From Geodermatophilus arenarius (GTDB lineage: Bacteria; Actinomycetota; Actinomycetes; Mycobacteriales; Geodermatophilaceae), in contig NZ_JBHSGR010000004.1 in NCBI RefSeq assembly GCF_042654585.1, positions 124,001-188,000 of the forward strand: DNA of 64,000 nucleotides, in the 5' to 3' direction. Both the position numbers and the translations under genes were made by a program. The notes below the pieces were generated by a model, which made no database searches, was not told the DNA's origin, and saw only the letters and a program-made list of their open reading frames with translations. This document shows positions 16,177 to 25,698 of the stretch, piece after piece; position 1 is the stretch's first letter, and each line of letters starts with the position of its first letter.

Positions 16177-16853
16177 ACGACCCGGGCGAAGACGACGGTG
16201 TTGTCCTCGCTGGCGCCGGCGGACTCGTCGAACTCGCCGCCGCAGGTGACCAGCGCGAGGTCGGCGCCCGCGGGGTGCCCGTTGAGCGTGTCCGCGAGGG
16301 CGGAGGTGGCCTTGTCCAGCCCGGTCACCGGGTCGCCGAGCACCTCGAGCCGCAGCCAGGCGCCGCCGGCGTCCACCAGGACCACCTCGTCGCCGGGGGA
16401 CAGCTCCGGCAGCCGGTCGAACACCGCGCCGCCCCCGGCCCCGGCGTGGCCGAGGACGACGGCCATCCGCCCGGACCCGGGCGCGGGCCCGTCGGACCAC
16501 CACGACGTCGTCCGCATCGACTCGGGCACGCCGTAGCCGTCGACGGCCCGGCCGGTGAACGGGTTCCCGTACCGCACCGTCCCGCGGGACTCGACCGCGG
16601 TGTCGACGTCGATGGCCGGGACGGCGATCCGCGCCGGCACGACCGGGCCCGCGGCCGGGGTGCCGGCGGCCGGCAGGGCGGGCACCTCGCCGGTCGCCGG
16701 CACCGCCACCAGCGAGGTGGCGGGGGGCGCCACGGCCGCGTCGGCCGCCGGGCGCCCCGTCCACACGAACACGCCGGCCCCGGCGAGGACGACGACGAGG
16801 AGGACCAGCAGCGGCAGGCGCTGGCCCGAGAGCTCCCTAGCGACCGACCGCAC
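16173..16853 (-). CDS. Class F-type sortase
   Basis: About 226 residues from GTG 16853. An N-terminal membrane anchor (LPLLVLLVVVLAGAGVFVW) is followed by a flexible linker and the sortase barrel beginning PARIAVPAIDVDTAVES. The triad is visible: His in VLGHAGAGGG (about 135), Cys in LVTCGGEFD (about 203) and Arg in NTVVFARVV at the C-terminus. The compact domain and the TCGGEF motif fit class F sortases of actinobacteria. A longer frame from 16907 would overlap the upstream gene by 71 bases; GTG 16853 overlaps by only 17. The likely substrate is encoded immediately upstream. Confidence 0.85.
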   Translation of the reverse strand: MRSVARELSGQRLPLLVLLVVVLAGAGVFVWTGRPAADAAVAPPATSLVAVPATGEVPALPAAGTPAAGPVVPARIAVPAIDVDTAVESRGTVRYGNPFTGRAVDGYGVPESMRTTSWWSDGPAPGSGRMAVVLGHAGAGGGAVFDRLPELSPGDEVVLVDAGGAWLRLEVLGDPVTGLDKATSALADTLNGHPAGADLALVTCGGEFDESAGASEDNTVVFARVV

Positions 16854-17694
16854 GGGACCGGGCCCGGGAGACGGCGGCACCGGCGCCGCCGCCGACCAGG
16901 AGGGCACCGCCCAGGGCGGCCAGCGGGACGACGGCGCCCGGACCCTCGGTCTCGACGCCCTCGTCCCCGCCGGTCGGCGCGTAGCCGAGGTACTGCACCG
17001 GCTGGTCGGCCACGGGCGCGGCGACCGGCGCGGCGTGCGGCGCCTCGGGCGTGGGCGTGGGCGTGGGCGTGGGCTCCGGCGCGGGGGGCTCGGGGGTCTC
17101 CGGGAGGGCGGGCAGGCAGGCCTGGAACGCCGCGATCAACTCCTCGACGTCGGCTGCCACCTGCTCGGCGGCGCTCCCGAGCGTCGCGGGGTCCAGCGCC
17201 GGCGGCCGGCCGGACGCGAGGCCGGTCAGTGCCCCCTGCAGCCCCGTGACCAGCTCCTCGACGGCCGCCGCGGGGTCCTGGGACAGCACGCCGTCGAGCA
17301 GGCCCTGCACGCCGTCGGCCACCCCCTGGACGCAGTGCTCCGGCACGCCGAGCGGCGTGAGCGCGGACTGCAGGCCCTGCACGAGCGCCTCCGGCAGCGG
17401 CGGGACCGGGCCCTGCTCCGCAGGGGCCGGCTCGGCGGGCACCTCCTGGTCGGCGCCCGGCAGCGGGAGCGCGTCGGTGCCGGGCAGCGCCGGGGGCTCG
17501 GCGGCGTCTCCGCCCTGCCCGGTCACGGCCTGCTCGAGCGTCGTGACGACGCCCTCCAGCGGATCGGCGGGGGTGCCGCCCGGCGCGGCCGTGGCCACCC
17601 CGGGCACCGCGACCGCCGCGGCGACCAGGCCGGCGACGAGCAGCGCCCGGTGGCCACGGGGCCTGCGGGACGGGGAACGGCGAGCGGACGACAA
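16837..17694 (-). CDS. Secreted cell-surface protein, probable sortase substrate
   Basis: 285 residues. A signal peptide (HRALLVAGLVAAAVAVPGVATAA) precedes a low-complexity, Pro/Ala/Leu-rich region and two repeated helical stretches (VQGLQSALTPLGV and VTGLQGALTGL), with cysteines in PEHCVQG and FQACLPALPE. A PEPTPTPTPTPE spacer follows. The C-terminus looks like a sorting signal: YAPTG near residue 238, the hydrophobic stretch VVPLAALGGALLVGGGAGAA, then RARSRAVGR. The start is TTG 17694 after a GGGGGG ribosome-binding site. It is the first gene of an operon with the sortase. Its molecular role is unknown. Confidence 0.75.
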   Translation of the reverse strand: MSSARRSPSRRPRGHRALLVAGLVAAAVAVPGVATAAPGGTPADPLEGVVTTLEQAVTGQGGDAAEPPALPGTDALPLPGADQEVPAEPAPAEQGPVPPLPEALVQGLQSALTPLGVPEHCVQGVADGVQGLLDGVLSQDPAAAVEELVTGLQGALTGLASGRPPALDPATLGSAAEQVAADVEELIAAFQACLPALPETPEPPAPEPTPTPTPTPEAPHAAPVAAPVADQPVQYLGYAPTGGDEGVETEGPGAVVPLAALGGALLVGGGAGAAVSRARSRAVGR

Positions 17695-17835
17695 CGGGAC
17701 CCCCCGGGGATGTCAGGACATGAGCGGCGTCACTGTCCGGGGGGAACGACCGTGACGTCGATCGGTGACGGACCCCTCCGTTCGGTCGGCCCGTCGTCAC
17801 GCTCCGGGGTGAACCGGTGGCCGGTCCGGCGGCGG

Positions 17836-18687
17836 CTAGATGTTGGCGCCGTCCGGCGGGGGCCCCTCGGGCAGCGGCGCGGCGAAGCCGCCGCCCTCGG
17901 CACCGGGCGCCGGCATGCCGACCGTGTAGGAGGTCATCGACAGCGACCCGTAGGCGTAGCCGTCGACCAGCACGTCCGCCGTCGTCCCCGTGGCCCCGGC
18001 CATGCCGGCGACGTAGAGCAGCGGCAGGAAGTGGTCGGGCGTGGGGACGGCGAGGTCGAAGTCCCGGTGCCCGTCCAGGCGGCCCACCGCGCCGGGGTCG
18101 GTGAGCATGGCCTCGCGCGCGGCCTGGTCGAAGCGCTGCGCCCAGTCGAAGCCGGCGTCGGGCAGCGCTCGGCTGACCCCGCCGAGGTTGTGCACCACGT
18201 TGCCGCTGCCGATCACCAGGACGCCGTCCTCGCGCAGCGGCGCCAGGGCCGCGCCCATCTGCAGGTGGTAGTCCGGGCCCTTGAGCGCGTTGATCGACAG
18301 CTGCACCACCGGGACGTCCGCGTCGGGGAAGGCGTGCACCAGCACCGACCAGGCGCCGTGGTCGATCCCCCAGCTGTCGAGGTCGGCGCCCACCCACGTG
18401 GGGGACACGACGTCGGACACCTGCTCGTGCAGCTCGGGCAGCCCCGGGGCGTCGTAGGAGACGTCGAACAGCCGGTCCGGGAAGCCGAAGAAGTCGTGGA
18501 TGGTGCGCGGGCGCGGCATCGCCGTCACCGCGGTGGCGTGCACGTACCAGTGCGCGGAGACGACGAGGATCGCCCGCGGCCGGGGCACCGCGCGGCCGAA
18601 GGCCCGCCAGGCGTCGGTGTAGCGGTTGCGCTCCAGGGCGTTCATCGGGTTGCCGTGGCCGATGAAGGCGGCGGGCATGAGGGTCAT
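17836..18687 (-). CDS. ygiD: 4,5-DOPA extradiol dioxygenase-like protein
   Basis: 283 residues. FIGHGNPMNALERN at the N-terminus and LVVSAHWYV with the following histidines form the metal site of the LigB-superfamily DODA/YgiD group. Later conserved parts are DHGAWSVLVHAFPDADVPVVQLSIN, GSGNVVHNL and DHFLPLLYVAGM. These Zn/Fe enzymes open catechol rings of DOPA-like compounds; the true substrate in bacteria is uncertain. ATG 18687 has GGGGAGGA nine bases upstream. About 140 bases between 17695 and 17835 hold no gene, only the promoter of the sortase-substrate gene with an ATGTC-AG-GACAT palindrome at 17710-17721. Confidence 0.85.
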   Translation of the reverse strand: MTLMPAAFIGHGNPMNALERNRYTDAWRAFGRAVPRPRAILVVSAHWYVHATAVTAMPRPRTIHDFFGFPDRLFDVSYDAPGLPELHEQVSDVVSPTWVGADLDSWGIDHGAWSVLVHAFPDADVPVVQLSINALKGPDYHLQMGAALAPLREDGVLVIGSGNVVHNLGGVSRALPDAGFDWAQRFDQAAREAMLTDPGAVGRLDGHRDFDLAVPTPDHFLPLLYVAGMAGATGTTADVLVDGYAYGSLSMTSYTVGMPAPGAEGGGFAAPLPEGPPPDGANI

Positions 18688-18768
18688 GCGGCTGTCCTCC
18701 CCGGCGGCGTCCCGCGACTCGGTCCCGTCCGGATCATGCCCGCCCCCGGCGGGCCCCGCGAGGTGCGC

Positions 18769-19236
18769 TCAGCCCGCGCGGCCGGCCGGCGGCACGCGGC
18801 GCAGCAGCGGGGACAGCCGCCGGGCACCGGGACCCTCCGCCGCCGCGGCGTCGCCCGGGTTGGACAGCGCGCACGAGGTCAGCGACAGGCAGCCGCAGCC
18901 GATGCAGGAGCTCAGCCCGTCGCGCAGCTGCTCGAGCGCGGCGATCCGCGCGTCGAGCCGGTCCCGCCAGCCGCGGGACAGCCGCGCCCAGTCGCGCGCC
19001 GAGGGCGTGCGCCCGTCGGGCAGTGTCGCCAGCGCCTCGCGGATCTCCGGCAGCGACAGCCCGACGTTCTGCGCCGCCCGGACGAACGCCAGCCGGCGCA
19101 GCACCGAGCGGGGGTAGCGCCGCGCGCCGCCGGGGGTGCGGCTCGCGGCGATGAGCCCCTCGGCCTCGTAGTACCGCAGGGCCGACGGCGCGAGGCCGGA
19201 CCGGGCGGCCACCTCCCCGATCGCGAGCAGCTCCAC
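18769..19236 (-). CDS. soxR: Redox-sensitive MerR-family activator SoxR
   Basis: 155 residues. MerR HTH at the N-terminus (IGEVAARSGLAPSALRYYEAEGL, then RTPGGARRYPRSVLRRL), a dimerisation helix, and the [2Fe-2S] ligand cluster SSCIGCGCLSLTSC near residue 120. That cluster, with four cysteines in C-x2-C-x-C-x5-C spacing, identifies SoxR and not another MerR protein. Oxidation of the cluster by redox-cycling compounds activates target promoters. A SoxR box lies at 19250-19267, between this gene and the divergent SDR gene. Confidence 0.93.
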   Translation of the reverse strand: MELLAIGEVAARSGLAPSALRYYEAEGLIAASRTPGGARRYPRSVLRRLAFVRAAQNVGLSLPEIREALATLPDGRTPSARDWARLSRGWRDRLDARIAALEQLRDGLSSCIGCGCLSLTSCALSNPGDAAAAEGPGARRLSPLLRRVPPAGRAG

Positions 19237-19245
19237 GGCGCCCCC

Positions 19246-19267
19246 TTGACCTCAAGTCGACTTCAGG
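19246..19267 (+). promoter_or_regulatory. SoxR-binding promoter
   Basis: TTGACC at 19246-19251 is a -35 box running into CCTCAAGTCGACTTCAGG (19250-19267). That differs at few positions from the classic soxR box CCTCAAGTTAACTTGAGG. A plus-strand promoter here would read into the SDR gene starting at 19283. The site lies 14 bases upstream of soxR's start, so it may also autoregulate soxR. Orientation of the TTGACC favours control of the SDR-queA genes. Confidence 0.75.
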
Positions 19268-19282
19268 ATCCACGGTAGCCAC

Positions 19283-19981
19283 ATGACACCCACCGCACTG
19301 GTCACCGGGGCCTCCCGGGGCCTCGGGCTCGCCCTCGCCACCGAGCTGTCCCGCCGCGGGTGGCGGCTCGTCGTCGACGCCCGGGACGCCGGCCGGCTGG
19401 CTGCCGCCGTCGCCGGGCTCCCCCGCCCCGGCCTGGTCACCGCCGTGCCGGGCGACGTCGCCGACCCCGCCCACCGCGCCGCGCTGGCCGCCGCCGCCGG
19501 CGACCGCCTCGACCTGCTGGTCAACAACGCCTCCGCGCTCGGTCCCGTCCCGCTGCCGCGGCTGGCCGACCTCCCGCCGGCCGTGCTGGAGGACCTGCTG
19601 CGGACCAACGCCGTCGCCCCGGTCGCACTCGTGCAGGCGGTGCTGCCCGCGCTGGAGCGCGCCGGCGGGACGGTCGTGTCGGTCAGCAGCGACGCCGCCG
19701 TCGAGCCCTACGCCGGCTGGGGCGGCTACGGGGCGGGCAAGGCCGCGCTCGACCTGCTCACCGCGGTGCTCGCCGTCGAGCACCCGGCGCTGCGCGTGGT
19801 CGCCGTCGACCCGGGCGACATGGCCACCGACATGCACGCCGCCGCCGACCCCGGCGCCGACCCGGCCGGCCTGGCCGACCCGGCCGACGTCGCCGCGGCG
19901 CTGCTGACGCTGCTCGAGGGGGACCTGCCCGGCCCGCGGGTGCGCCTGGCCGACCTGGTGCCGTCGGCGGTGTCCCGGTGA
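19283..19981 (+). CDS. Short-chain dehydrogenase/reductase
   Basis: 232 residues with the SDR cofactor motif TGASRGLGLAL (TGxxxGxG), NNAS in LLVNNASALG, catalytic Ser in VSSDAAVEP, and Tyr-x3-Lys in YGAGKAAL. NADP or NAD is the likely cofactor; the substrate is unknown. It starts at ATG 19283 directly behind the SoxR-controlled promoter. Its stop overlaps the GTG of the queA-like gene, so the two are translationally coupled. Confidence 0.88.
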   Translation: MTPTALVTGASRGLGLALATELSRRGWRLVVDARDAGRLAAAVAGLPRPGLVTAVPGDVADPAHRAALAAAAGDRLDLLVNNASALGPVPLPRLADLPPAVLEDLLRTNAVAPVALVQAVLPALERAGGTVVSVSSDAAVEPYAGWGGYGAGKAALDLLTAVLAVEHPALRVVAVDPGDMATDMHAAADPGADPAGLADPADVAAALLTLLEGDLPGPRVRLADLVPSAVSR

Positions 19982-21033
19982 CCGCCCTCGCCGTGCCCAT
20001 GGGGGCGGAGGCCGGCGAGCCGCCGGAGCGCCGCGGGCTGGCCCGGGACGGCGTGCGGCTGATGGCCGTCCGCCCGGGCAGCCTCACCTCCGCCCGGTTC
20101 CGCGACCTGCCCGGCCTGCTCGAGCCCGGCGACCTGGTCGTGGTCAACACCTCCGCGACGCTGCCGGCCCGCCTCACCGCCCGCCGCGCCGACGACACCC
20201 GCACGCCGGTGCACGTCTCGACCACGCTCGACGACGGGACCTGGGTGGTCGAGGTCCGCCGCCCCGCCGACGACGGCCCCGAGACCGGGCTCGAGCCCGG
20301 CGCCGTGCTCCTGCTGCCCGACGGCGTCCGGCTGGTCCTGCGCGGCGGGTTCCCCGATCCCGCGCGCCCCGGCCGGCTGTGGCGGGCGGTCGCCGCGCCG
20401 GCCGTCGCCCTCCCCGCCTACCTCGCCCGGCACGGCGAGCCGGTCCGCTACCGCCACCTGCGCGGTCCGGTCGCGCTCGACGACGTCCGGAACGTCTACG
20501 CCACCGAGCCGGGCAGCGCGGAGAACGCCAGCGCCGGCCGGCCGTTCACCGACCGCCTGCTGGTGCGCCTGATGGCCCGCGGCGTCCCGGTGGTGCCGCT
20601 GGTGCTGCACGCGGGCGTCTCCAGCCCCGAGCTGCACGAGCCGCCGGCGCCGGAGCGCTACCGGGTCCCCGAGGTCACCGCGCGGCTGGTCACCGCGACA
20701 CGGGCGGCCGGGCGGCGGGTGGTCGCCGTCGGCACCACCGTCACGCGGGCGCTGGAGACGGTGACCGGCGAGGACGGCGTCACCCGGCCCGGCGAGGGCT
20801 GGACCGACCTCGTGCTGGGCCCGGACCGGCCGGCCCGCGCGGTCACCGGGCTGGTCACCGGGCTGCACGAGCCCGAGACCAGCCACCTGCTGCTGCTGGA
20901 GGCGGTGGCCGGCCGGGACCTGGTCACGCGCGCCTACGGGGCGGCCGCGGCCGGCGGCTGGCTGTGGCACGAGTTCGGCGACTCGATGCTCTTCCTGCCC
21001 GGTGGCGGTCCGGGAGCCGACCGGCGAGGCTGA
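19978..21033 (+). CDS. queA: QueA-like S-adenosylmethionine:tRNA ribosyltransferase-isomerase
   Basis: 351 residues, matching QueA length. Conserved blocks: LEPGDLVVVNTSATLPARL, YATEPGSAENASAGRPFT (the PGSVAAPTAGLHFT-like region, here divergent), VPLVLHAGVSS, and C-terminal LLLEAVAG with FGDSMLFLP. Canonical QueA transfers the ribosyl part of SAM to preQ1 in tRNA. The divergent GLHFT region and the absence of other queuosine genes nearby make the exact substrate uncertain. Its coupling to an SDR gene suggests a joint reaction, perhaps reduction. Confidence 0.75.
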   Translation: MTALAVPMGAEAGEPPERRGLARDGVRLMAVRPGSLTSARFRDLPGLLEPGDLVVVNTSATLPARLTARRADDTRTPVHVSTTLDDGTWVVEVRRPADDGPETGLEPGAVLLLPDGVRLVLRGGFPDPARPGRLWRAVAAPAVALPAYLARHGEPVRYRHLRGPVALDDVRNVYATEPGSAENASAGRPFTDRLLVRLMARGVPVVPLVLHAGVSSPELHEPPAPERYRVPEVTARLVTATRAAGRRVVAVGTTVTRALETVTGEDGVTRPGEGWTDLVLGPDRPARAVTGLVTGLHEPETSHLLLLEAVAGRDLVTRAYGAAAAGGWLWHEFGDSMLFLPGGGPGADRRG

Positions 21034-21061
21034 CCGGGCCGGGACACCCGGGCCAGGACGG

Positions 21062-21098
21062 CCCGGCCTCCCCGGCCCGCACGGCCGGGGAGGCCGGG
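21062..21098 (+). promoter_or_regulatory. Perfect hairpin abutting hflX start codon
   Basis: CCCGGCCTCCCCGGCC (21062-21077) and GGCCGGGGAGGCCGGG (21083-21098) form a perfect 16-bp stem with a five-base loop. The right arm contains the only purine-rich Shine-Dalgarno-like sequence (GGGGAGG) and ends on the base before ATG 21099. As RNA it would hide the ribosome-binding site of hflX. It might act as terminator for queA, as translational control, or both. Confidence 0.7.
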
Positions 21099-22244
21099 AT
21101 GCCAGGCACGTGGCTGCTCGGGACGCAGCAGGAGGGGACGGCGGCCGGGGACGGCGCGGAGCCACCCCGGGCGGTGCTGCTGGGACTGCACGCCGACGCG
21201 GACGCGGTCGACCCGCTGGACGAGCTGGAGCGGCTGGCCGACACCGACGGCGTGGCCGTGGTGGGCCGGATGGTGCAGGCCCGGCCGCACCCCGACCCGG
21301 CGACGTTCCTCGGGTCGGGGAAGGTCGCCGAGCTGGCCGACCTGGTCCGCGACCGCGGCGCCGGGCTGGTCATCGCCGACGGCGACCTGTCCCCGGCCCA
21401 GGTGCGCAACCTCGAGGACCGGGTCGGCGCGCGCGTGGTGGACCGGACGGCGCTCATCCTCGACGTCTTCGCCCAGCACGCGCGCAGCAGCGAGGGCCGC
21501 GCCCAGGTGGAGCTGGCCCAGCTCGCCTACCAGCTCCCGCGGCTGCAGGGGCAGGGGACGGAGCTCTCGCGGATCGGCGGCGGGCGGAGCGCCGGCGGCG
21601 CGGGGACCGGGGTGCGCGGCCCCGGCGAGCAGCGGCTGGAGTCCCAGCGCCGCCACGTGCGCCGGCGCATGACCATGCTGCGGCGCCAGGTGCAGCAGAC
21701 CGCCGCCCGGCGGCAGCGCACCCGCAGTCGCCGCCGGGGCAACCGGGTGCCCTCGGTGGCGCTCACCGGCTACACCAACGCCGGGAAGTCGGCGCTGCTC
21801 AACCGGCTGACCGGCGCCGACGTCCTGGTGCAGGACGCGCTGTTCGCGACCCTCGACCCGACCGTCCGCCGGGCGGTCACCCCCGAGGGCCGGCCCTACA
21901 CGCTCACCGACACCGTCGGCTTCGTCCGCCACCTCCCCCACCAGCTGGTCGACGCCTTCCGCGCCACGCTCGAGGAGGTCACCGAGGCCGACCTGGTGCT
22001 GCACGTCGTCGACGCGTCCGCGCCCGACGCCATGGGCCAGGTGACGGCGGTGCGCGGGGTCCTCTACGAGATCGGCGCGCGCGACCACCCGGAGCTGCTG
22101 GCGCTCAACAAGGCCGACGTCGCCCCGCCGGAGTGGATGGCGGCCCTGTGCACCGCCTACCCCGACGCGGTGCCGGTCTCGGCCCTGACCGGAGAGGGCG
22201 TCGGGGACCTGCGCGCCGCGATCGCCCGCGCGCTGGACCGCTGA
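21099..22244 (+). CDS. hflX: Ribosome-associated GTPase HflX
   Basis: 381 residues. The HflX N-terminal domain (DPATFLGSGKVAELADLV, then VVDRTALILDVFAQHARSSEGRAQVELAQL) leads into a basic coiled coil, then the G domain. The G domain has G1 GYTNAGKSALLNRL near residue 223, G2/G3 DPTVRRAV and TDTVGFVRHLPH, and G4 NKAD. The enzyme binds the 50S subunit and splits stalled ribosomes under stress. The protein is shorter than many actinobacterial HflX proteins, mostly at the N-terminus; no other upstream start is evident. It shares its tail-to-tail border with the fhuF-like gene, one base apart. Confidence 0.92.
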   Translation: MPGTWLLGTQQEGTAAGDGAEPPRAVLLGLHADADAVDPLDELERLADTDGVAVVGRMVQARPHPDPATFLGSGKVAELADLVRDRGAGLVIADGDLSPAQVRNLEDRVGARVVDRTALILDVFAQHARSSEGRAQVELAQLAYQLPRLQGQGTELSRIGGGRSAGGAGTGVRGPGEQRLESQRRHVRRRMTMLRRQVQQTAARRQRTRSRRRGNRVPSVALTGYTNAGKSALLNRLTGADVLVQDALFATLDPTVRRAVTPEGRPYTLTDTVGFVRHLPHQLVDAFRATLEEVTEADLVLHVVDASAPDAMGQVTAVRGVLYEIGARDHPELLALNKADVAPPEWMAALCTAYPDAVPVSALTGEGVGDLRAAIARALDR

Positions 22245-22245
22245 C

Positions 22246-22953
22246 TCACCACAGGCCGGCGGCGGCCTCCAGCAGCACCCGCCGGTCCGCCGGCGGCCGG
22301 CCGGGGCAGGCGGTGCACAGGGCCTCGCCGGGCAGCCGGTACAGCAGGCAGCAGGAGGCGCGGCGGACGAACCGGACGCCGCCGACGTCGGTGTAGCGGG
22401 GTGCGGGCATCGGGTCGCCGACGGCCGCGGCGAGCGGCGCGGCCAGCGCGGTGACCGTCTCGACGTCGCCGAGCGCCCGGCCGACGGCGAGCAGCCGGCC
22501 GGCCAGCGAGTCGGTGGCCACCGCCCACAGCGGCCGCTCGCGCAGCCCGCCGGCCGCGGCCACCGCGGCGACCGCCGACGCCAGCGCCTCCCGCAGCTCC
22601 CCCGCCGGGTCCGGGCCCGCGGGCGCCCGCGACACCCCGGCCAGCACCGCGCCGCCGGCCATCCCGTACAGGGTGGCGTCGGCCAGCCGCGCCGACAGCG
22701 GCCGGCCGGTGGCCAGCCCGGCGGCGACCGGGGTCAGCAGCACCGCCGACGCCGAGTACCACCACACGGTCGCGAGCACCCGCCGGTCGGTGCTGCGGTA
22801 CCGGCGGCCCAGCGCGGCGACCCGCTCCGCGGTCCAGTCCGGGTCGGCCAGCAGAGTGGCCGGGAACGGGCGTGCCGACGGCGGGGCGAGCAGGCCGAGG
22901 CCGGCGGCGCCGGGCACCCGGGCCGCCACGACCGCCTGGGGTCCGCCGTCCAC
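22246..22953 (-). CDS. FhuF-like ferric iron reductase, [2Fe-2S] protein
   Basis: About 235 residues. The C-terminus has RRASCCLLYRLPGEALCTAC, the C-C-x10-C-x2-C [2Fe-2S] ligand set that defines FhuF siderophore-iron reductases. The rest is alanine-rich with helical patterns. It likely reduces Fe3+ from siderophores in the cytoplasm. GTG 22953 is preferred over TTG 22971: CAGACT lies six bases upstream (22960-22965 on the minus strand) as a leaderless-type -10 box. A 13-bp palindrome sits just upstream at 22968-22980. Confidence 0.82.
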   Translation of the reverse strand: MDGGPQAVVAARVPGAAGLGLLAPPSARPFPATLLADPDWTAERVAALGRRYRSTDRRVLATVWWYSASAVLLTPVAAGLATGRPLSARLADATLYGMAGGAVLAGVSRAPAGPDPAGELREALASAVAAVAAAGGLRERPLWAVATDSLAGRLLAVGRALGDVETVTALAAPLAAAVGDPMPAPRYTDVGGVRFVRRASCCLLYRLPGEALCTACPGRPPADRRVLLEAAAGLW

Positions 22954-22967
22954 GGCCCCAGTCTGCT

Positions 22968-22980
22968 GCAACGACGTTGC
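22968..22980. promoter_or_regulatory. Palindromic operator between fhuF-like gene and acs
   Basis: GCAACG (22968-22973), a central A, and CGTTGC (22975-22980) make a perfect odd palindrome. It lies directly upstream of the proposed -10 (CAGACT) of the fhuF-like gene and about 30 bases upstream of a TACGGT box (23012-23017) that could serve acs. The size and symmetry suit a TetR- or LacI-type dimer. It does not resemble an IdeR/DtxR iron box. Confidence 0.5.
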
Positions 22981-23075
22981 GGTCCCCGGCCCCGCGGGCG
23001 GCCCGGCCCCCTACGGTGTGTGCTGGGACACGCCGCCGGCACGGCGTGCGCACCGACGAGACGGAGGGAGCACAC

Positions 23076-25028
<1,953 letters not shown>

Positions 25029-25034
25029 GGCACC

Positions 25035-25081
25035 GGAGGCCCTCCGCACGTCCTGGCGCGCAGGACGTGCGGAGGGCCTCC
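25035..25081 (+). terminator. Intrinsic terminator after acsA
   Basis: A perfect 21-bp inverted repeat (25035-25055 with 25061-25081) has a five-base GCGCG loop, six bases after the acsA stop. There is no U-tract, as is common in actinobacterial hairpin terminators. The stem is palindrome-rich (GGAGGCCCTCC inside one arm). Confidence 0.8.
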
Positions 25082-25194
25082 CGCGTCCCGGGCGCCCGAT
25101 CGGGTTCCGGGTGCGTGATCCGGGCGGTGACGGGGCAAGATCCTCCCCAGGCCGTCCGCGGCCGCCGATCCAGTCCGACCAGGGAGGAGCCCCC

Positions 25195-25698
25195 GTGGCC
25201 CACAGCGCGTCGACCACCCAGCCCGCCGGGCGGCATGCCGTCAGCGCCGACCCCTCCGTGGGCGTGCTGGTGCAGAGCGCCATGGCCGACGTCTCCACGC
25301 TGATCCGCGGGGAGATCGAGCTGGCCAAGGCCGAGATCGGCCGCTCGGCGAAGAAGGCCGGCATCAGCGGCGGGTTGTTCGCCGCCGCCGGGGTGCTCGT
25401 GGCCTTCGCCGGCATCTTCCTGTTCATCATGCTCGCCGAGCTGTTCACCTGGCTGGGCCTGCCCCGCTGGATCTCCTACCTCATCGTCACCGCGGGCCTG
25501 CTGCTGATCGCCGGCCTCGCCGCACTGGTCGGCGTGCGCATGATCAAGCGGATCGACAAGCCGGAGCGGACCCTGGAGTCGCTGCGCGAGCTGCCCGAGG
25601 TCATGCACCGCGAGCAGCCGGGCCAGCGGCGCCGTGCGCTGCCGACGGTGAGCAACGGGCGCGTCGAGCGACGCTCCCCCGACACCTACCTGGTCTGA
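25195..25698 (+). CDS. Holin-like (Holin-X family) membrane protein
   Basis: 167 residues. A polar N-terminus of about 35 residues precedes an amphipathic helix (STLIRGEIELAKAEIGRSAKKAG), two membrane helices (GLFAAAGVLVAFAGIFLFIM and WISYLIVTAGLLLIAGLAALVGV), and a basic tail. This is the actinobacterial Holin-X superfamily pattern, named for likeness to phage holins but normally chromosomal. A role at the membrane or cell wall is possible. It corresponds in position to M. tuberculosis Rv3669. GTG 25195 follows AGGGAGGAG. Its TGA overlaps a CTG that probably starts the next gene. Confidence 0.8.
   Translation: MAHSASTTQPAGRHAVSADPSVGVLVQSAMADVSTLIRGEIELAKAEIGRSAKKAGISGGLFAAAGVLVAFAGIFLFIMLAELFTWLGLPRWISYLIVTAGLLLIAGLAALVGVRMIKRIDKPERTLESLRELPEVMHREQPGQRRRALPTVSNGRVERRSPDTYLV

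Noticed and set aside
17710..17721. ATGTC-AG-GACAT palindrome before the sortase-substrate gene
   Set aside because: It is a real perfect inverted repeat, but its arms are short and no regulator gene or known consensus ties to it; noted under ygiD, not called as a site.
16275..19278. Long plus-strand frames over the sortase, its substrate, ygiD and soxR
   Set aside because: They are antisense shadows; the minus-strand genes have catalytic and ligand motifs, while these have none.
23018..23034. CRP-like site upstream of acsA
   Set aside because: GTGTGTGCTGGGACAC has weak half-sites with wrong key bases and lies downstream of the proposed -10, so I do not call it.
25195..25698. Phage origin suggested by the holin-like gene
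   Set aside because: The Holin-X family is usually chromosomal in actinobacteria, no lysin or phage structural gene is nearby, and the gene sits in a conserved block.
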